Shown here: positions 14,464-26,100 of the stretch, piece after piece
How positions within the stretch are numbered: position 1 is the first letter of the stretch
Layout of the letters: every line of letters begins with the position of its first letter
Source: Mesaphorura yosii
Lineage: Eukaryota > Arthropoda > Collembola > Poduromorpha > Tullbergiidae
Assembly: GCA_009869945.1 (NCBI GenBank)
Contig: WIXG01000300.1
Span: forward strand, 1-64,000
DNA: 64,000 nucleotides
Direction: 5' to 3'
Position numbers and translations under genes: made by a program
The notes under the pieces: model-generated
What the model saw: only the letters and a program-made list of their open reading frames with translations
Database searches by the model: none
Told to the model about the DNA's origin: nothing

Positions 14464-14472
14464 GTTGCCATG
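14464..14472 (+). promoter_or_regulatory. Possible RFX X-box half-site upstream of DNALI1
   Basis: GTTGCCATG matches the left half of the X-box bound by RFX factors, which drive many ciliary genes in animals. The right half (RRNAAC) is not matched. It lies about 180 bp upstream of the DNALI1 start codon, a typical X-box distance. Similar half-sites occur elsewhere in the window, so this is weak evidence on its own. Confidence 0.2.
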
Positions 14473-14653
14473 CTCGTACTGGTTATCGTCGTCATTGATC
14501 GCCTTCACTCACTATGGAACATGTGAACTTTCCTGTGCTATCGAGCGCTGCATTGCTGTCATCGATTAAACAAAGACAAGTTCAGCCAACATCACTCAAC
14601 CCAGATTAGAAGACAGTTTTAATTGTCGAATATATCTTCTGCAGAGCAGAGGC

Positions 14654-15852
14654 ATGGGTGATAAAATTCAAGAAGTGCTGGCTCAAGCTGCAGCCTCAAC
14701 GCTGGTCAAGTACGATACTCCTGTGATGGTCACCACACAAGAACCGCAGCTAATGCAATTTGCACGGGTAAGAACTTCGTTGTCTTCGCGTCAGTTGTTT
14801 GACTGTTTCAAAAGCTTCATTGAATTGATCTTCAAATGTTCAGGAACCGAAGCCTGCGTCACCAGAATTTATAGATGAGTACGCACCGACTAAGATTGAA
14901 ATCCCATGTCACGATGACGCATTAAGCAAGAAGGAGACCGAGGAAATCCTCAACTCAATTCTTCCACCGAAGGAATGGATGGATGACAGTGGCAATCTTT
15001 GGCGTCAAACGGTAAGTATAGCCTAGAAACTTCAGAATTCATTACCCCTTGCCCGTGCCAATGAACCACTTGATACATTCAAGGTGTCCAGCATTCCATC
15101 TACTCGGGCTGATGTAATTGCCCTGGAGGAGCAGCTTAACACTCGTCTCAGACAACGGCAGGCGCGTGAAACCGGAATCTGCCCAGTACGACGCGAACTT
15201 TATACCCAATGTTTTGGTGAGTAAGTAATACTACTATTTCTCCTTTGTAAACAACGATTGGCCTTTCAACTGTCATTTTACTTATAATCAGATGAATTGA
15301 TCCGTCAAGTCACAATAAACTGTGCTGAACGAGGATTGTTGCTCTTGAGAACGCGTGATGAGATCCGAATGACATTGGATTCTTACGAAACCCTTTACGA
15401 GAGCTCTTCAGCGTATGGTACGTTTGTTTTGTGCTTTTTTGCAATAAAAGCTTACGACAGAAGCGTCTAAGCGACCATTGCATTCTAAAACTGAATAGGA
15501 ATGAGAAAGATTCTTATGTCGGAATCGCGGAAATCAGATTTGGAAAAGCAGATTGCTGAGGTCCTCAACCGAAAAGGAGCATTGGAAGAGGAGATGAGCG
15601 AACTAGACGCTCAATTGGCAGAAGTTGATCGGAAGTACAAGGAACAACGGCAAGCTAATGAGGAGGCACACTCGGAGGAAATTGCAACTTTGAAGAGGGC
15701 AAATCAACAAGTTAAGGTTAGAGCTGAGCAATGTTGTCGAATGAAAGTAATTTATCCTAATCTTGATCTTACGCTACATTTCAAACTTTCAGCAACAACT
15801 TGAGATCCTTCTGTTTCCGAAGAAAGCGACACCCGCTGTCGCTACTGACTAG
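14654..15852 (+). CDS. DNALI1: Axonemal inner-arm dynein light chain p28 (DNALI1)
   Basis: Six exons (14654-14767, 14844-15011, 15084-15216, 15292-15417, 15499-15716, 15793-15852) join in frame to give about 272 residues, close to the 250-280 usual for the family. All introns are GT..AG and about 72-81 bp long. Hallmarks in order: LVKYDTPV near residue 17; ILPPKEWMDDSG near 80; TRADVIALEEQL near 101; RQARETGICPVRRELY near 120; DELIRQVTINCAERGLLLLR from about 139; then from about residue 181 a charged coiled coil. These blocks match vertebrate DNALI1 and Chlamydomonas p28 closely. The protein binds single-headed inner dynein arms together with actin or centrin and is needed for ciliary or flagellar bending; in arthropods it serves sperm tails and chordotonal sensory cilia. 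The ATG at 14654 places the conserved KYDTPV block where the family has it. Nothing looks broken. A likely polyadenylation signal follows at 15972. Confidence 0.95.
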
Positions 15853-15971
15853 CATCATAACATAAAGAGTAGCTCATATATTTTCATTGAATATTCAACT
15901 CCCTCGGCTACGTAAACTCAAGAGACTGCAAGGACTGCAAATAATTTGAATAGAGTTGTTCTGTTGTGGAT

Positions 15972-15977
15972 AATAAA
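15972..15977 (+). terminator. Polyadenylation signal of DNALI1
   Basis: AATAAA lies 120 bp after the stop codon and is the first canonical signal downstream of the gene. Confidence 0.55.
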
Positions 15978-18900
15978 ATCGTGCACAGTCCAATCCTACC
16001 AAAGGAAAGCCAGCATTCACGAACCGCGATGACAGCAATGACAAGATTTAAAAGCTAATTTTAATCCCTGCATTGCCAATTTTGATAAAGGAAGATTTGG
16101 AATCTTGTAACTCATCCATCATCAAGTACCACTTTAGAAACTTTTCGATGACAGCTGCGAATTGAGCTGAACACACGACGAAACGAAGACGTAAAGGACT
16201 GATATCAAGCCCTGCACTCTTGCTTGCCTTGTCGGTTTCTGCGCCTATCTTTCTTCAAGAGTTGGATCAACAAAGACGGTAAATCATGACACTACTCCGC
16301 ATATCTTAACTGTTAACTTGTGACTACGCACGTTAATGCGCTGGTTTAGCAATCAAAATAATGTAATCAGAATGCATTATGATAATCGCATTCAGAAAGT
16401 TACATGTCATAAACGTTGTCGTTATTTAGCGTCAATTGGCAAAGTAAATACATGCTAATCCTGTCGGATCTCATTTCGTAGCGCAGCAGAAAAAATTCGC
16501 ACAAACTATAAAAATACTCCCAAAATGGAAATATGGGTTAGAGTATAATCAGTTGGCTCATACGCATTCATTCATTCAATACGTACTCATGTAAGGCCCA
16601 GCACGGCACGGCGTCACGGCACGCATGCAGAGATGAGATTTGCTTTTCTCATGTTTATAACCTTTTTATAGCTCCTTTATCCACATTATCATGATCTTTC
16701 AATTTCTCTGGCTGTGCACGCAGGGCTGTGGTGCGCATAATGCATAAGATAGACGAGTATGAGTGCGCGTGAGACGACGACGCTGTTATTTGTGCAGTAC
16801 TGCATTCCAAATACGGACGAAGCCACAACAATAAACTATTTAATTAGCACATGAGAACTTTTAGTGTCAATAAAGTAAGATAAAGTAAGCGTCGTGACGC
16901 GACGGCGGCGACGAGTGGGACAATGCATATGCAAATACGGGAAATTTCCTTGATAATTTCGTAATGTCAGTGAAATTATTGCAGTGTCATTTCAGGTCCC
17001 GCTTGAAACGACAGACCACGAATTACGACATGAAAGTCTTCAAATGTGGCAAGGCAAGGGCGTAAAATTTATTAAATCGTGCAATGTAGAATGCGGGTTT
17101 GGAGTCATAATTTTTTGCATGGTACATTAAAATTTGAAAGACGCATCAGATCATTTCTGTAGGGCGCAAGGTAAGGGTGTACGGACGAAGTCGGTAAAGC
17201 ACAGGAATGTGAAATATGGAGCGGCGGTCGATTTTCCTCAATAAAGCTGAGATCGTGCGAAAGAGGCAGAACAAGGGGTCGGCCTTCGTTCGTACTGAAG
17301 GAGTACTCGTAAAGTGTAAGACGGCGATTTAATTTTATTATTTGGAATTGTAAAACTTGATTACACGTACACGCAATGATAAACATACGAGCCTAAATCA
17401 CGCAGAGCATCGCCAAGAGATCAAAATATCACTTATGTAAATGAATTTCCAATTGCACGTTGTACGCTTCCGACATGTAAGTTTGAGCTAACCATCATTT
17501 TGCTGTTTCACGCAATGCGAGATCATAATTTAAGCTCTTAAACGCCCAGTCATATAGAGACCATGAGTTTATGTCCGCTGAGCATGACAATTAAGCCCAA
17601 GCAAAAAAGTACCGCAATAGCCGTAATTAGCTCGGCTTATGCTTAAGAGTGTGGTCTGTTCAAGCCGGTCTCAGCCTCGGATTACACATTTGTACATAAA
17701 TGTAGGTCATTAGAAGGTGAGAAATGAATTAAGGCTGATTTAAGCGCAACGTAATTTTATGCCGGAGTAGATCTTCAAAATAATTAGACTTTTTAGACGA
17801 TAACCGTAATATGCTCTTAGCGTTTGCGTTCCTGAGAAATTGAAGAATGAATGAATAGCTTTTGGAATATAACGACCCAAATGCTCAGAAGCGTAATAAA
17901 AAGAACGATATGGATTATTGAATGCAAAGCGTGCAGTTTAATTCGACAGAGTTTGCAGTTTCTTTCTTCGGAATTTGTGAAGCAGAAATAATACGAATTG
18001 AATTCTCCGAGACAGTGCAAAGACACAGATGATGAAGGCTCGTGGCAACGAAAGGAGATATATCATTGCAAACGCAAAAGTGACTTGGCTCCAAGGCTCG
18101 GGTTGGGTTCCAGTTTCCGTACTTCGCCTTCAGCGCATGGAAGAGTCTTTCCTTTGCAAATGCTCCAGAAACGATTCGCCTGCTCGTGAGCGGTAAATTG
18201 AAACGGTATTCAATTCCGATTATGGTGTGCAGTCAATCAGAATTTTATCAGCTCTGTTGAAATGGAATCTGAAAGAAGCGAGAGAAGCTGAAACCTCAAC
18301 GGGGCGAGTTGAGATTTAGCAACAACGCAGCGGATCGGAGAATATTGACGCGTATTAATTGCGAATTCTGAAAACTATACTTTATGGTCCAATTAAATGG
18401 TACCTTTACAGTGGGCGGCGACTGTTCCAATTCCAACGCTACAATATTTCTCATTACCCATTTAGCACGGATCATTAACTTTCGAATTGTTTGAGTGATT
18501 ACGAATCTTGCGCAGCACAAATCGTTATCAATCACATCAAATGACTTGCGTAATCGATTGTAATTTGTACCTTCTCTCAAGAACTCAAGACTGACTCATC
18601 CGGAGAAGGAAGTCATAGGCGCCTGGCTGATCGTAACCAAATGTACTCCCTGGCTCTGGCTCATTAAAGGCAAAGGCAGAAAATAAAGGATTGGGTACTT
18701 TTGATCTTCACGCTTAATACCTATCAATCAAGTCTGCCGTTTGCGTTCATGGTGGTACATTCTACACTTTAGAGCGTCGGTCACTGTCAGTCATTTGGCG
18801 ATGCAAACGATGCCCACCAGAGATCATAGCCTGATTGATTTGGCTGCACGCATCTCATGCCCTTCTATTCTTCCTGAGTCCTGAGTAAGTGATCTGATTC

Positions 18901-19594
18901 CACACTGTCCAGACGAGTGGTGAGATCAACGTCATACTTTCATTCATAAACCCAAGCGCCAAATGGTGATTCCAATCAGAGATATGCCGCCGCCGTCGTG
19001 GTCGTCGTTCAGGTTCTTGCAGCTCCAAGTACCTTTTACCCGTTACAATAAGCATTTTAATCAGAAATGCGTCAGGAGCCAACAGCCAATTTAATTTATT
19101 ACTACACCGGTCACATTCACTTTGTTTGATTTTTATGAAATAACAAATGCGGAAAGAGGGGTTTAGTTGATGAATTTGATTCATCTGAATGACGTGAGCT
19201 CACAAAGACAGGCCCAAGAAAGTGCCGACCCGGCGTAGCAAACATGATAAGCAGCCGCAGAAATCGTCGCGGTTGGCTTGATTTCGTAATTTCGTAGGAG
19301 CCTGCTTCTGAAAACCTGGCGAGACGGAGAAAGGTGATTTAACTACCTTTGACTGCTTGATCGGTTTGTGTAAGCTTTGGTATTAGTGTTTTTAATTCGA
19401 GGGGACTGCTCATTTCTTGAACTTTGTGGAATTCGACGTTCTGTTGGGTAAGTTAATTGCGGGACAAGGCAAGCCAAGCACTTCTTTGATCCTCATAAAA
19501 AATTGACTTTCCCTGAACCAGATCCCTGCCCTCGATGGCGCTCTGGGTAGTACGCTTAGACTAATTGACTTGGCTTGATCTAGGCGCAGCAAAA
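15978..19594. other. Intergenic DNA between DNALI1 and the galectin gene
   Basis: About 3.6 kb with no coding region I can support. Open frames on both strands are short and lack recognisable protein character. The promoter of the galectin gene must lie at its right end, but I see no clear TATA box within 200 bp of the start codon. Confidence 0.6.
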
Positions 19595-20197
19595 ATGGAA
19601 ATTCCTTTCACTGCTAGATTGACTGGTGGATTTGGAGAAGGCCACTCCTTGATTATTCGTGGGAAGCCTCATCACGCTGCTGCTTGGTAAAGAATTCCGA
19701 ATGTTACATTTCGGATTTTACCATGTGATGAATGTCTGACTTTGTGAATGTTGAAGGTTTGCAATCACTTTCTTGGACGGAATGGACATGTTGGAAACGA
19801 AATATGATTACCCGAAGGGGACGGCATTTCAGATTCAACCCAGATTCGATGAACGCCTTGTGGTCATGAATACTGCTATTCAAGGGACATGGGGTCAGGA
19901 AGTACGAAAGCCGGGGCTTAGGGCTGACGATATCAACGAAGTCAAAGTTGTCTGCACTAACAATACTTACGAGGTACATACTGTTGCTTGTTGCAAGCTT
20001 GCTTGAAGGATGACACAATGTAGTTTAGTCTAGCAGATATATTTCAACAGTTTATGGTAATTAGCATGCGTTATCTGTGTCAGGTTTTCTTCAATGGTAA
20101 ATTTTTCGAAGCCTACATACATCGTGTGAGCAGGCATGCAGTGACGCACTTCAATTTTTATGGCGACTTCAGGATTCACGAGATCATCTATAAGTAA
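19595..20197 (+). CDS. Single-domain galectin with altered sugar-binding motif
   Basis: Three exons (19595-19686, 19757-19973, 20084-20197) join in frame to give 140 residues, the size of one galectin carbohydrate-recognition domain. There is no signal peptide, as is normal for galectins, which leave the cell by a non-classical route. Family landmarks: HSLIIRGKP (17-25), a beta-strand WFAITFL (31-37), FQIQPRF (55-61), VVMN (66-69), WGQEVR (76-81), and a closing strand block HFNFYGDFRIHEI. Galectins bind beta-galactosides through H-x-N-P-R, a later N, W and E-x-R. Here R60, N69, W76, E79 and R81 are kept, but the histidine and asparagine of HxNPR are Q56 and Q58. Binding to galactose is therefore probably weakened or its specificity changed. 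ATG at 19595 is preceded by AAAA and opens the domain at the usual place. In arthropods galectins act in innate immunity and gut or haemocyte recognition; no neighbour narrows the role here. Confidence 0.9.
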
Positions 20198-20268
20198 TTT
20201 TTTAAAGTAAACCGCCTATTTTGGAGCAACCGAATTATAATGTGACGACACAATTTGACCTGGCATTT

Positions 20269-20274
20269 AATAAA
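20269..20274 (+). terminator. Polyadenylation signal of the galectin gene
   Basis: AATAAA lies about 70 bp after the stop codon, followed by a T/G-rich stretch typical of a downstream cleavage element. Confidence 0.6.
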
Positions 20275-23078
20275 GTAGGTTTGTATTTGTATTATCTGCG
20301 AGACAACAAGAAGTCTGTTATTTCAAAGGAAAGGGTAAAATTTAGTCTGTCAACACGTATCCGCCGTACCCTCAGCCAAATTCTGTGAGCCAGGGCTTTG
20401 AACTGGTTTCGCGTTCTGATTCTGACAAGAATTCCTTTATTTTCCTTTCATCACGCACCTGTGAATCCCGGTCTAAATATAACATTCTTCAACATTAGCA
20501 GGAATCATCTGCAGTAACAATGCAATAAGTCGGAATTTTTATGCAGGATAATGCGACTTATATATTCATTCAGAAACTGACTCCGTGCCGCTGTCATTCA
20601 CTCGCGTTGTCCCTTTCGTCTTCCAACAATGATATCTTTAACAGCAAATCATGTCATTATATTGTCACTCACAAGCTTCAGTCCCATTCCACCATGATAT
20701 ATCCTCGATCATTCAATCATCTTAATCGTGTGTTCACGTTTTGTGTTCTTTGAACCAATAATTTACTCGGAATGAATAGCTCCAATTGATACAAATTCAC
20801 GATCGCGATCACCGACTGCAATTATATTGGAAATGAGAACGACTAAATTATAGGGCTTGTGCGACAGATAATGAAACTGAAACTATAAAGTTGCACAAGA
20901 AACGTGAGCAAGAATTCCAGAATTCATATGCATTTCATTAACTCTCGAATAATTTTTCGCTACGAACTAAGCTGGACAATTCAACAGTGTGCTCGTGTTC
21001 TCATTCTTGAATTCTGCTGCATAAATTTCAAAATTCCAATTATGAGAATGAATTGTTGACGTTTGTATTCAGGTCAGGTGGATGTTTGTACAGCTCATTG
21101 TTTCAGGAAACTTGTATGTTAAACATTTACAATCCCACCTGGAGTAATTCTCACCATCTGAGCATCTCAAGCAGATTAACTTTTCGACTTTTCATATTTA
21201 ATTCATGCGATTCACATCAAAACATTCACTTCTCATAAAACTTTTCAAAAATTAATTTAGATTCATTTTGAAGTGTTTTTCTTCAGCGTGCCAAGTGTTG
21301 TCGAGCAGAACGCTTGAACCACACAAGTTCAACTGTCCGAATATCATAAAGCACAAGATCAAATGCCTGCCCTGAACTCGAAACCAGAAAAATGCTTATT
21401 TAATGGAAATTAACACGTCAAGAGCCGATTTGCCCGTACACCTATGCTATTTATTATTTATACAACTTGTAAATTGTAATTGAACTTTTCCACTCTCTGG
21501 AAAACCATTAAACATTTTTAACAAGAGTGTCCAGTGAGCATCGTGCAAGAAGTGCAAGTGCATCTTTCACGTGGAATTTAACAATGCGTTCATTACTATG
21601 CGTGTGATTTCAGATTTCATGCGCTTTTCTACATTTTCTCAGGTCTATTATGAATTCTTTTGTGGTCATGATCTGTGTGGTACCTTTTCTTATACATACA
21701 TCGTTTGTCTTTCATTTCTTTCTTGTCGTGGCCATTTCTTCTTTTAATACAGTTGCCAGTATTATCCTTCACATGATCTTCGCTGGTTCCAAGCTTTCCA
21801 TGCGTCCTCCCACCCATCAAGTCTTCAACCGAAGAGCGTACAATTAAGACACATTTTATTACAGGAAAACTTTTATGACAAGTAAATCTCACGCTGTTCT
21901 CGTAGTCTGGGGTGTGAGGATCAAAACTAGAGTCTCAACTCGCTGCTTGCCAGACATTACTATTATAAGCAATATGTAACTTCACAATTGTCAACCATTT
22001 CTGAATGCCATGCTTTCGAAAGTTAATATTTTCATCTGGTAATTGGTCCTGTCTGCGCCCTCCACACATTTGTCTCTGCTTAGCGTATATGTTATGAATT
22101 TATTAACGGTTCCTTGTTTTCAAACTTATATCTTATATACCTACTTAATATCCTGCTCTTAAGGTTGGTCCATAGCTGTTTACTTTTTTTACCTCTTGAA
22201 ATTCTTTAAGGCAAGCCCTTAACGCTTTAAAACTCATTTGTGACTCATAACCTTTGAGAAACTAGTTCGTTCTTTCAAAAATGTATGAGATGATGGGAAT
22301 GCGACTCCAATTTGTGCCCAGCATGTGGCAGACCAAGAGCAGAAAGAACTAATGCAAAGAAAAGATGTATATATTTTTCATTTTGGTAAGACGCACGTTT
22401 TATATCCAATTAACCGAAAGTGCACGAGCTTACATGGTGTCTGTTTTGCTGAATTGCTGCTCATTGGAGTAGTTTGGGTGTTTTCTCAACAAATATTTTC
22501 GTTCAATTCACAAAAGTGGGCATAGCGAAATACATTGGCAGTATTTCGCTCGGTTATGACTCGTGTCATTCGAAGTGCCATGTTTCAGTAATTGGACGGA
22601 ATGAGTCGAGTCTGGAATTCCGTGTGACTGTAAGAAAGAAGGCAGACATTCCAGGAAAATGCGTACATTATGCACTCAATTTGTTTTATGTTACTTCTCT
22701 TGTTTCAGTGTCATTGAAGGTTATGCACAATAACAACAATGTTATCTTGCCCATTTCATTAAGAAGTCCGGAACAATTCGTTTTATTGTTTTACAAGCAA
22801 ATGGCATGTAGCAAAGGTCAACTGCAACAAGCGCAAGGGAGAATTTTAAATTAAATAATAATGTTCACTTCATGCAGCATTCTAGAAATGCGTCAAGCGT
22901 CATAGTCGTAGTTCGAGTTCATTCTTTCCAATTTTTGTAAATTGCACATTGAGCATGGTTGAACTATACACGAATCGCAAAAAGTTACTTTCAGTCTCAA
23001 TTTCTCTGAACTCGGAATTTCTGAACGTCAAGTCATTAAAATAAATTTTTCGCAACTCAGTGTTCTAATTTTTTTTAG

Positions 23079-23156
23079 AGGTTTCGAGTCGCACAGGCGT
23101 TCGCATTGTTCACCGTTCTCTTTGCGCTAGCAAAACCAAACGCAAGAATTGAGCAG
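23079..23156 (+). other. Possible orphan exon encoding a signal-peptide-like segment
   Basis: A run of T ending in TTTTAG precedes 26 open codons that read RFRVAQAFALFTVLFALAK and on to ...RIEQ, followed by CAG/GTTTAT. The hydrophobic core looks like a secretion signal, and arthropod cuticle and secreted proteins often place an intron just after the first few codons. No first exon or downstream exon could be found, and 78 open bases can arise by chance. Confidence 0.15.
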
Positions 23157-26100
23157 GTTTATAATTAGCAATGCATGAATTATACATTAATACCTCCATT
23201 AATTTACACAAAAAGTTTCAACACTGCTTTAATTTTTTAAAATGCTGTCTAATTGCGATTTGATAGTGAATTGTACATAATTTTTCCTGAAGTAATTGGA
23301 CCCAGGCTCATACTTATTTTTACCTCTTCGGCAAAGCCAGTTCGACTAGAATTACTTACTTTCGTACCATAATTTCGTTGGCCATTTACATTCCATATAT
23401 GCTATGAATTATTGACAGTCCGCACATTGCGCTACGTATGTTATCTTATTAGCGCTAACAAGCAAGGCCAATTGTTTTGTTTTTTTGAAAATATGTAAAT
23501 CCCAAGTGCCAAGGCATATTGCACAAGAACATGCATCATTTAGGCTCTCGCAAATTTGATGGATTTTTAATGAGCAACGATGTTTATTGCTTGTAGCAGA
23601 ACAAAAACATGAAAGGGAGATGAAATGTATTAAAAATTGATTCGTGTACTTGAGACACAGTACAAGGCACTTTTCTTGTACCTTGTGACAGTAATGAGCT
23701 GAAGAGCTTCGACATTCGACTGCAAGTATTTCATTTTTTTAAAGCTTTTCAGTGCATGCCTGCCTTTTTGAAGACTGGCCAATTGAGAGGGCTATTTACT
23801 TTTAATAAGTTGCCCAACGCATACATGTGAATCAAGCACGAGCGCGAGTGTCAGGGTGAGGTGAGAAGACAAATATTTGAACTCAATCAAGAATTTCTTT
23901 GCTTGAGGAGGTAATGCACTTAAAATTCATAACCAAGCATGCTGCATATTGCTGTTGTCATTGCCAGAGGGAGAAAGTCGACATTTCATGCGCTGTGCTG
24001 TAACCTGCAATGTAATGGCTTTTACATGTTCATGAATTATAATTTTATTGGATTACGCAACAATTTACGAGCAATAGCAATTTGAGCGCAATTATTATAT
24101 TAACTCAAAACATGTTTTCACGAAATTGCAATGATAATTTGCAGCAAAGCAAGCCATTGCTTGCAAGGCATTTGGTTCACTCATTTAATTGGTTTTCAAT
24201 AAATCAAATACAAAGCATTTCTTAAATTAAAATGACTATGCATGGTATAAGCGTGATTAAGCGGTAAATCATGCACACAATAAATCTTTAATTTATCATT
24301 GACACTTGCCAATTCGCAATTCCATAAAAGTTCACGGTATGTTGATGAATTAATTCACGATTTCGGATTTTACATGTCCGAATTGAAGTTTTGCTGTTAT
24401 TAATGATGCTTCGGCTTCGACTTTGCCTCCTTCGAAAGTTCTGATATTGGGTCCTAAGTTAAACCTCGCTTACTGGATCTTAGCTTTTGGTTCTCTACTG
24501 CAATTATGTGGTGCTGAGAGCCACAACAGAAAACAATGGAGAACAGGGTCAAAGTTTGCTGCGACAGGACAGAGAGACATTTAGGTTGTCACAAAAGTTG
24601 AAATACCAAATTTACTCCACTGTACACATAAACGTCATGACAAACCTTAGGCACTGGAGATTACGGAGCAGAGAAACCTCTTTGCATTATTAAAAGTTTA
24701 TTTTTACGGCTCGCACGCCCAGTATTAATCATTCCAATGAACCACACACAATCGTAAACGTCGTGCTTGACTGTTTGGTGGTTGTAAAAGTCAAAACGGT
24801 GTTTGTTTCACATTCAATAAGTGTTTGGGAAAAGAAGAAACGGAAAATGCGTTTACGGAATTCAAAATACAGGCAGGGTATTAAATAGAGACAATTGAAG
24901 ACCCAATACTAAAACAAATCCTGTGTCCGTGCCCAGCCAGACTTTGACAACAATCACAACACAAACACTAAATTCAGATGTCTTCTTCGTCTTCGTATTT
25001 CCTCTTGCCCATGAAACAAGGGCCATTGTCTGACCACACATGATTTGAACAGGAGAGGAGGCTCTGTAGCGTCTTTGAAGTTTCTTAGAGTGTTCAGAGA
25101 GTCCAGACCTCCAAGGAGTAACGAGTAAATACTCATACTGAAGAGACGGCTGGAAGACGACCTGAAGAAGATGCGCGATTTTGCAACCTAATTTCCAAAT
25201 TCGGAGAGCAATAATCATAATCATAAGGCTCTGAATGACAATCCCATTGCCTTAAAACGAACTCCAGTTTCGAGCTTCTTGGTCGTGCTTTGAAATTCAC
25301 AGTCGGTTGAGCTGTGTGAACAGCAATAATGATATGGCTTCTGTTGTAAACATTGAGTGCAGCATCCAATGAATTCTTTAGATTCAGGTTGATATCATGA
25401 TCATCGTCTCTACTCCTTTTCTGTTCCTATTTTTCAAGCGCTTGACTCGTCCTCTCAACAACTCCGACTCTCATACCTCTCATTATTGTTGTGTAGTCAA
25501 AGAAGTGTCTTTCAGTAGTTCATTATTGTTATTATTGTGCAACCAGAAAATGGGAAAAGGAGATGAACAAGATTATCGTCCCACACACAAAGAAATAAAA
25601 CGAACGGATTATTATTTTTCTTGCACTACTGCTCATTATGAATTGTCGACTGTTTGATAAAGGCGAGTACGTTGAGTGTATCTTCAGAAAATCTTAAATC
25701 CTTATCAAAATATAAATTTTGTCCCCTTTTAAAGTGTTAGCTTCTGCAAGGCGCTCATCATACCTCGCCTCAGATTCTCAGATGCCCGCTCATCTTCGAT
25801 TTTCATCTCTTGACTTGTGAATGCACTGTGCCTCGCCTGAATATACGTTAAACCGTACGGATCTTTACACGCCTATAAAGCGGACCGGGTTATAGAAATA
25901 AACAAATTCATTGTGTAACCGACTGCATTGCGTTTCATTGGCAAACCTCACCAAAGATTACGCGTCTCCACCTTTCATTGTAAATTCAGAGACTTGAGAT
26001 TTAATCACGAAAGGCAACGGTAACCATCTCAGATTCCTACCAGACAATTACAGAGGCTACGCGCTCGTTCATAAACTCACTGAATGAATCTTACCTGAAC

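Larger units (their letters stand above)
1342..14653. other. Long non-coding tract, no gene recognised
   Basis: About 13.3 kb of AT-rich DNA with frequent stops on both strands. The short open frames inside it lack protein-like composition, splice support or family resemblance. A TATAAAAG element at 6658-6665 precedes a 64-codon frame starting at 6715. A dense TAATTA cluster lies at 12715-12893. I see no transposon ends, tandem arrays or RNA genes. Very short exons of an unrecognised gene cannot be ruled out by eye. Confidence 0.6.
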
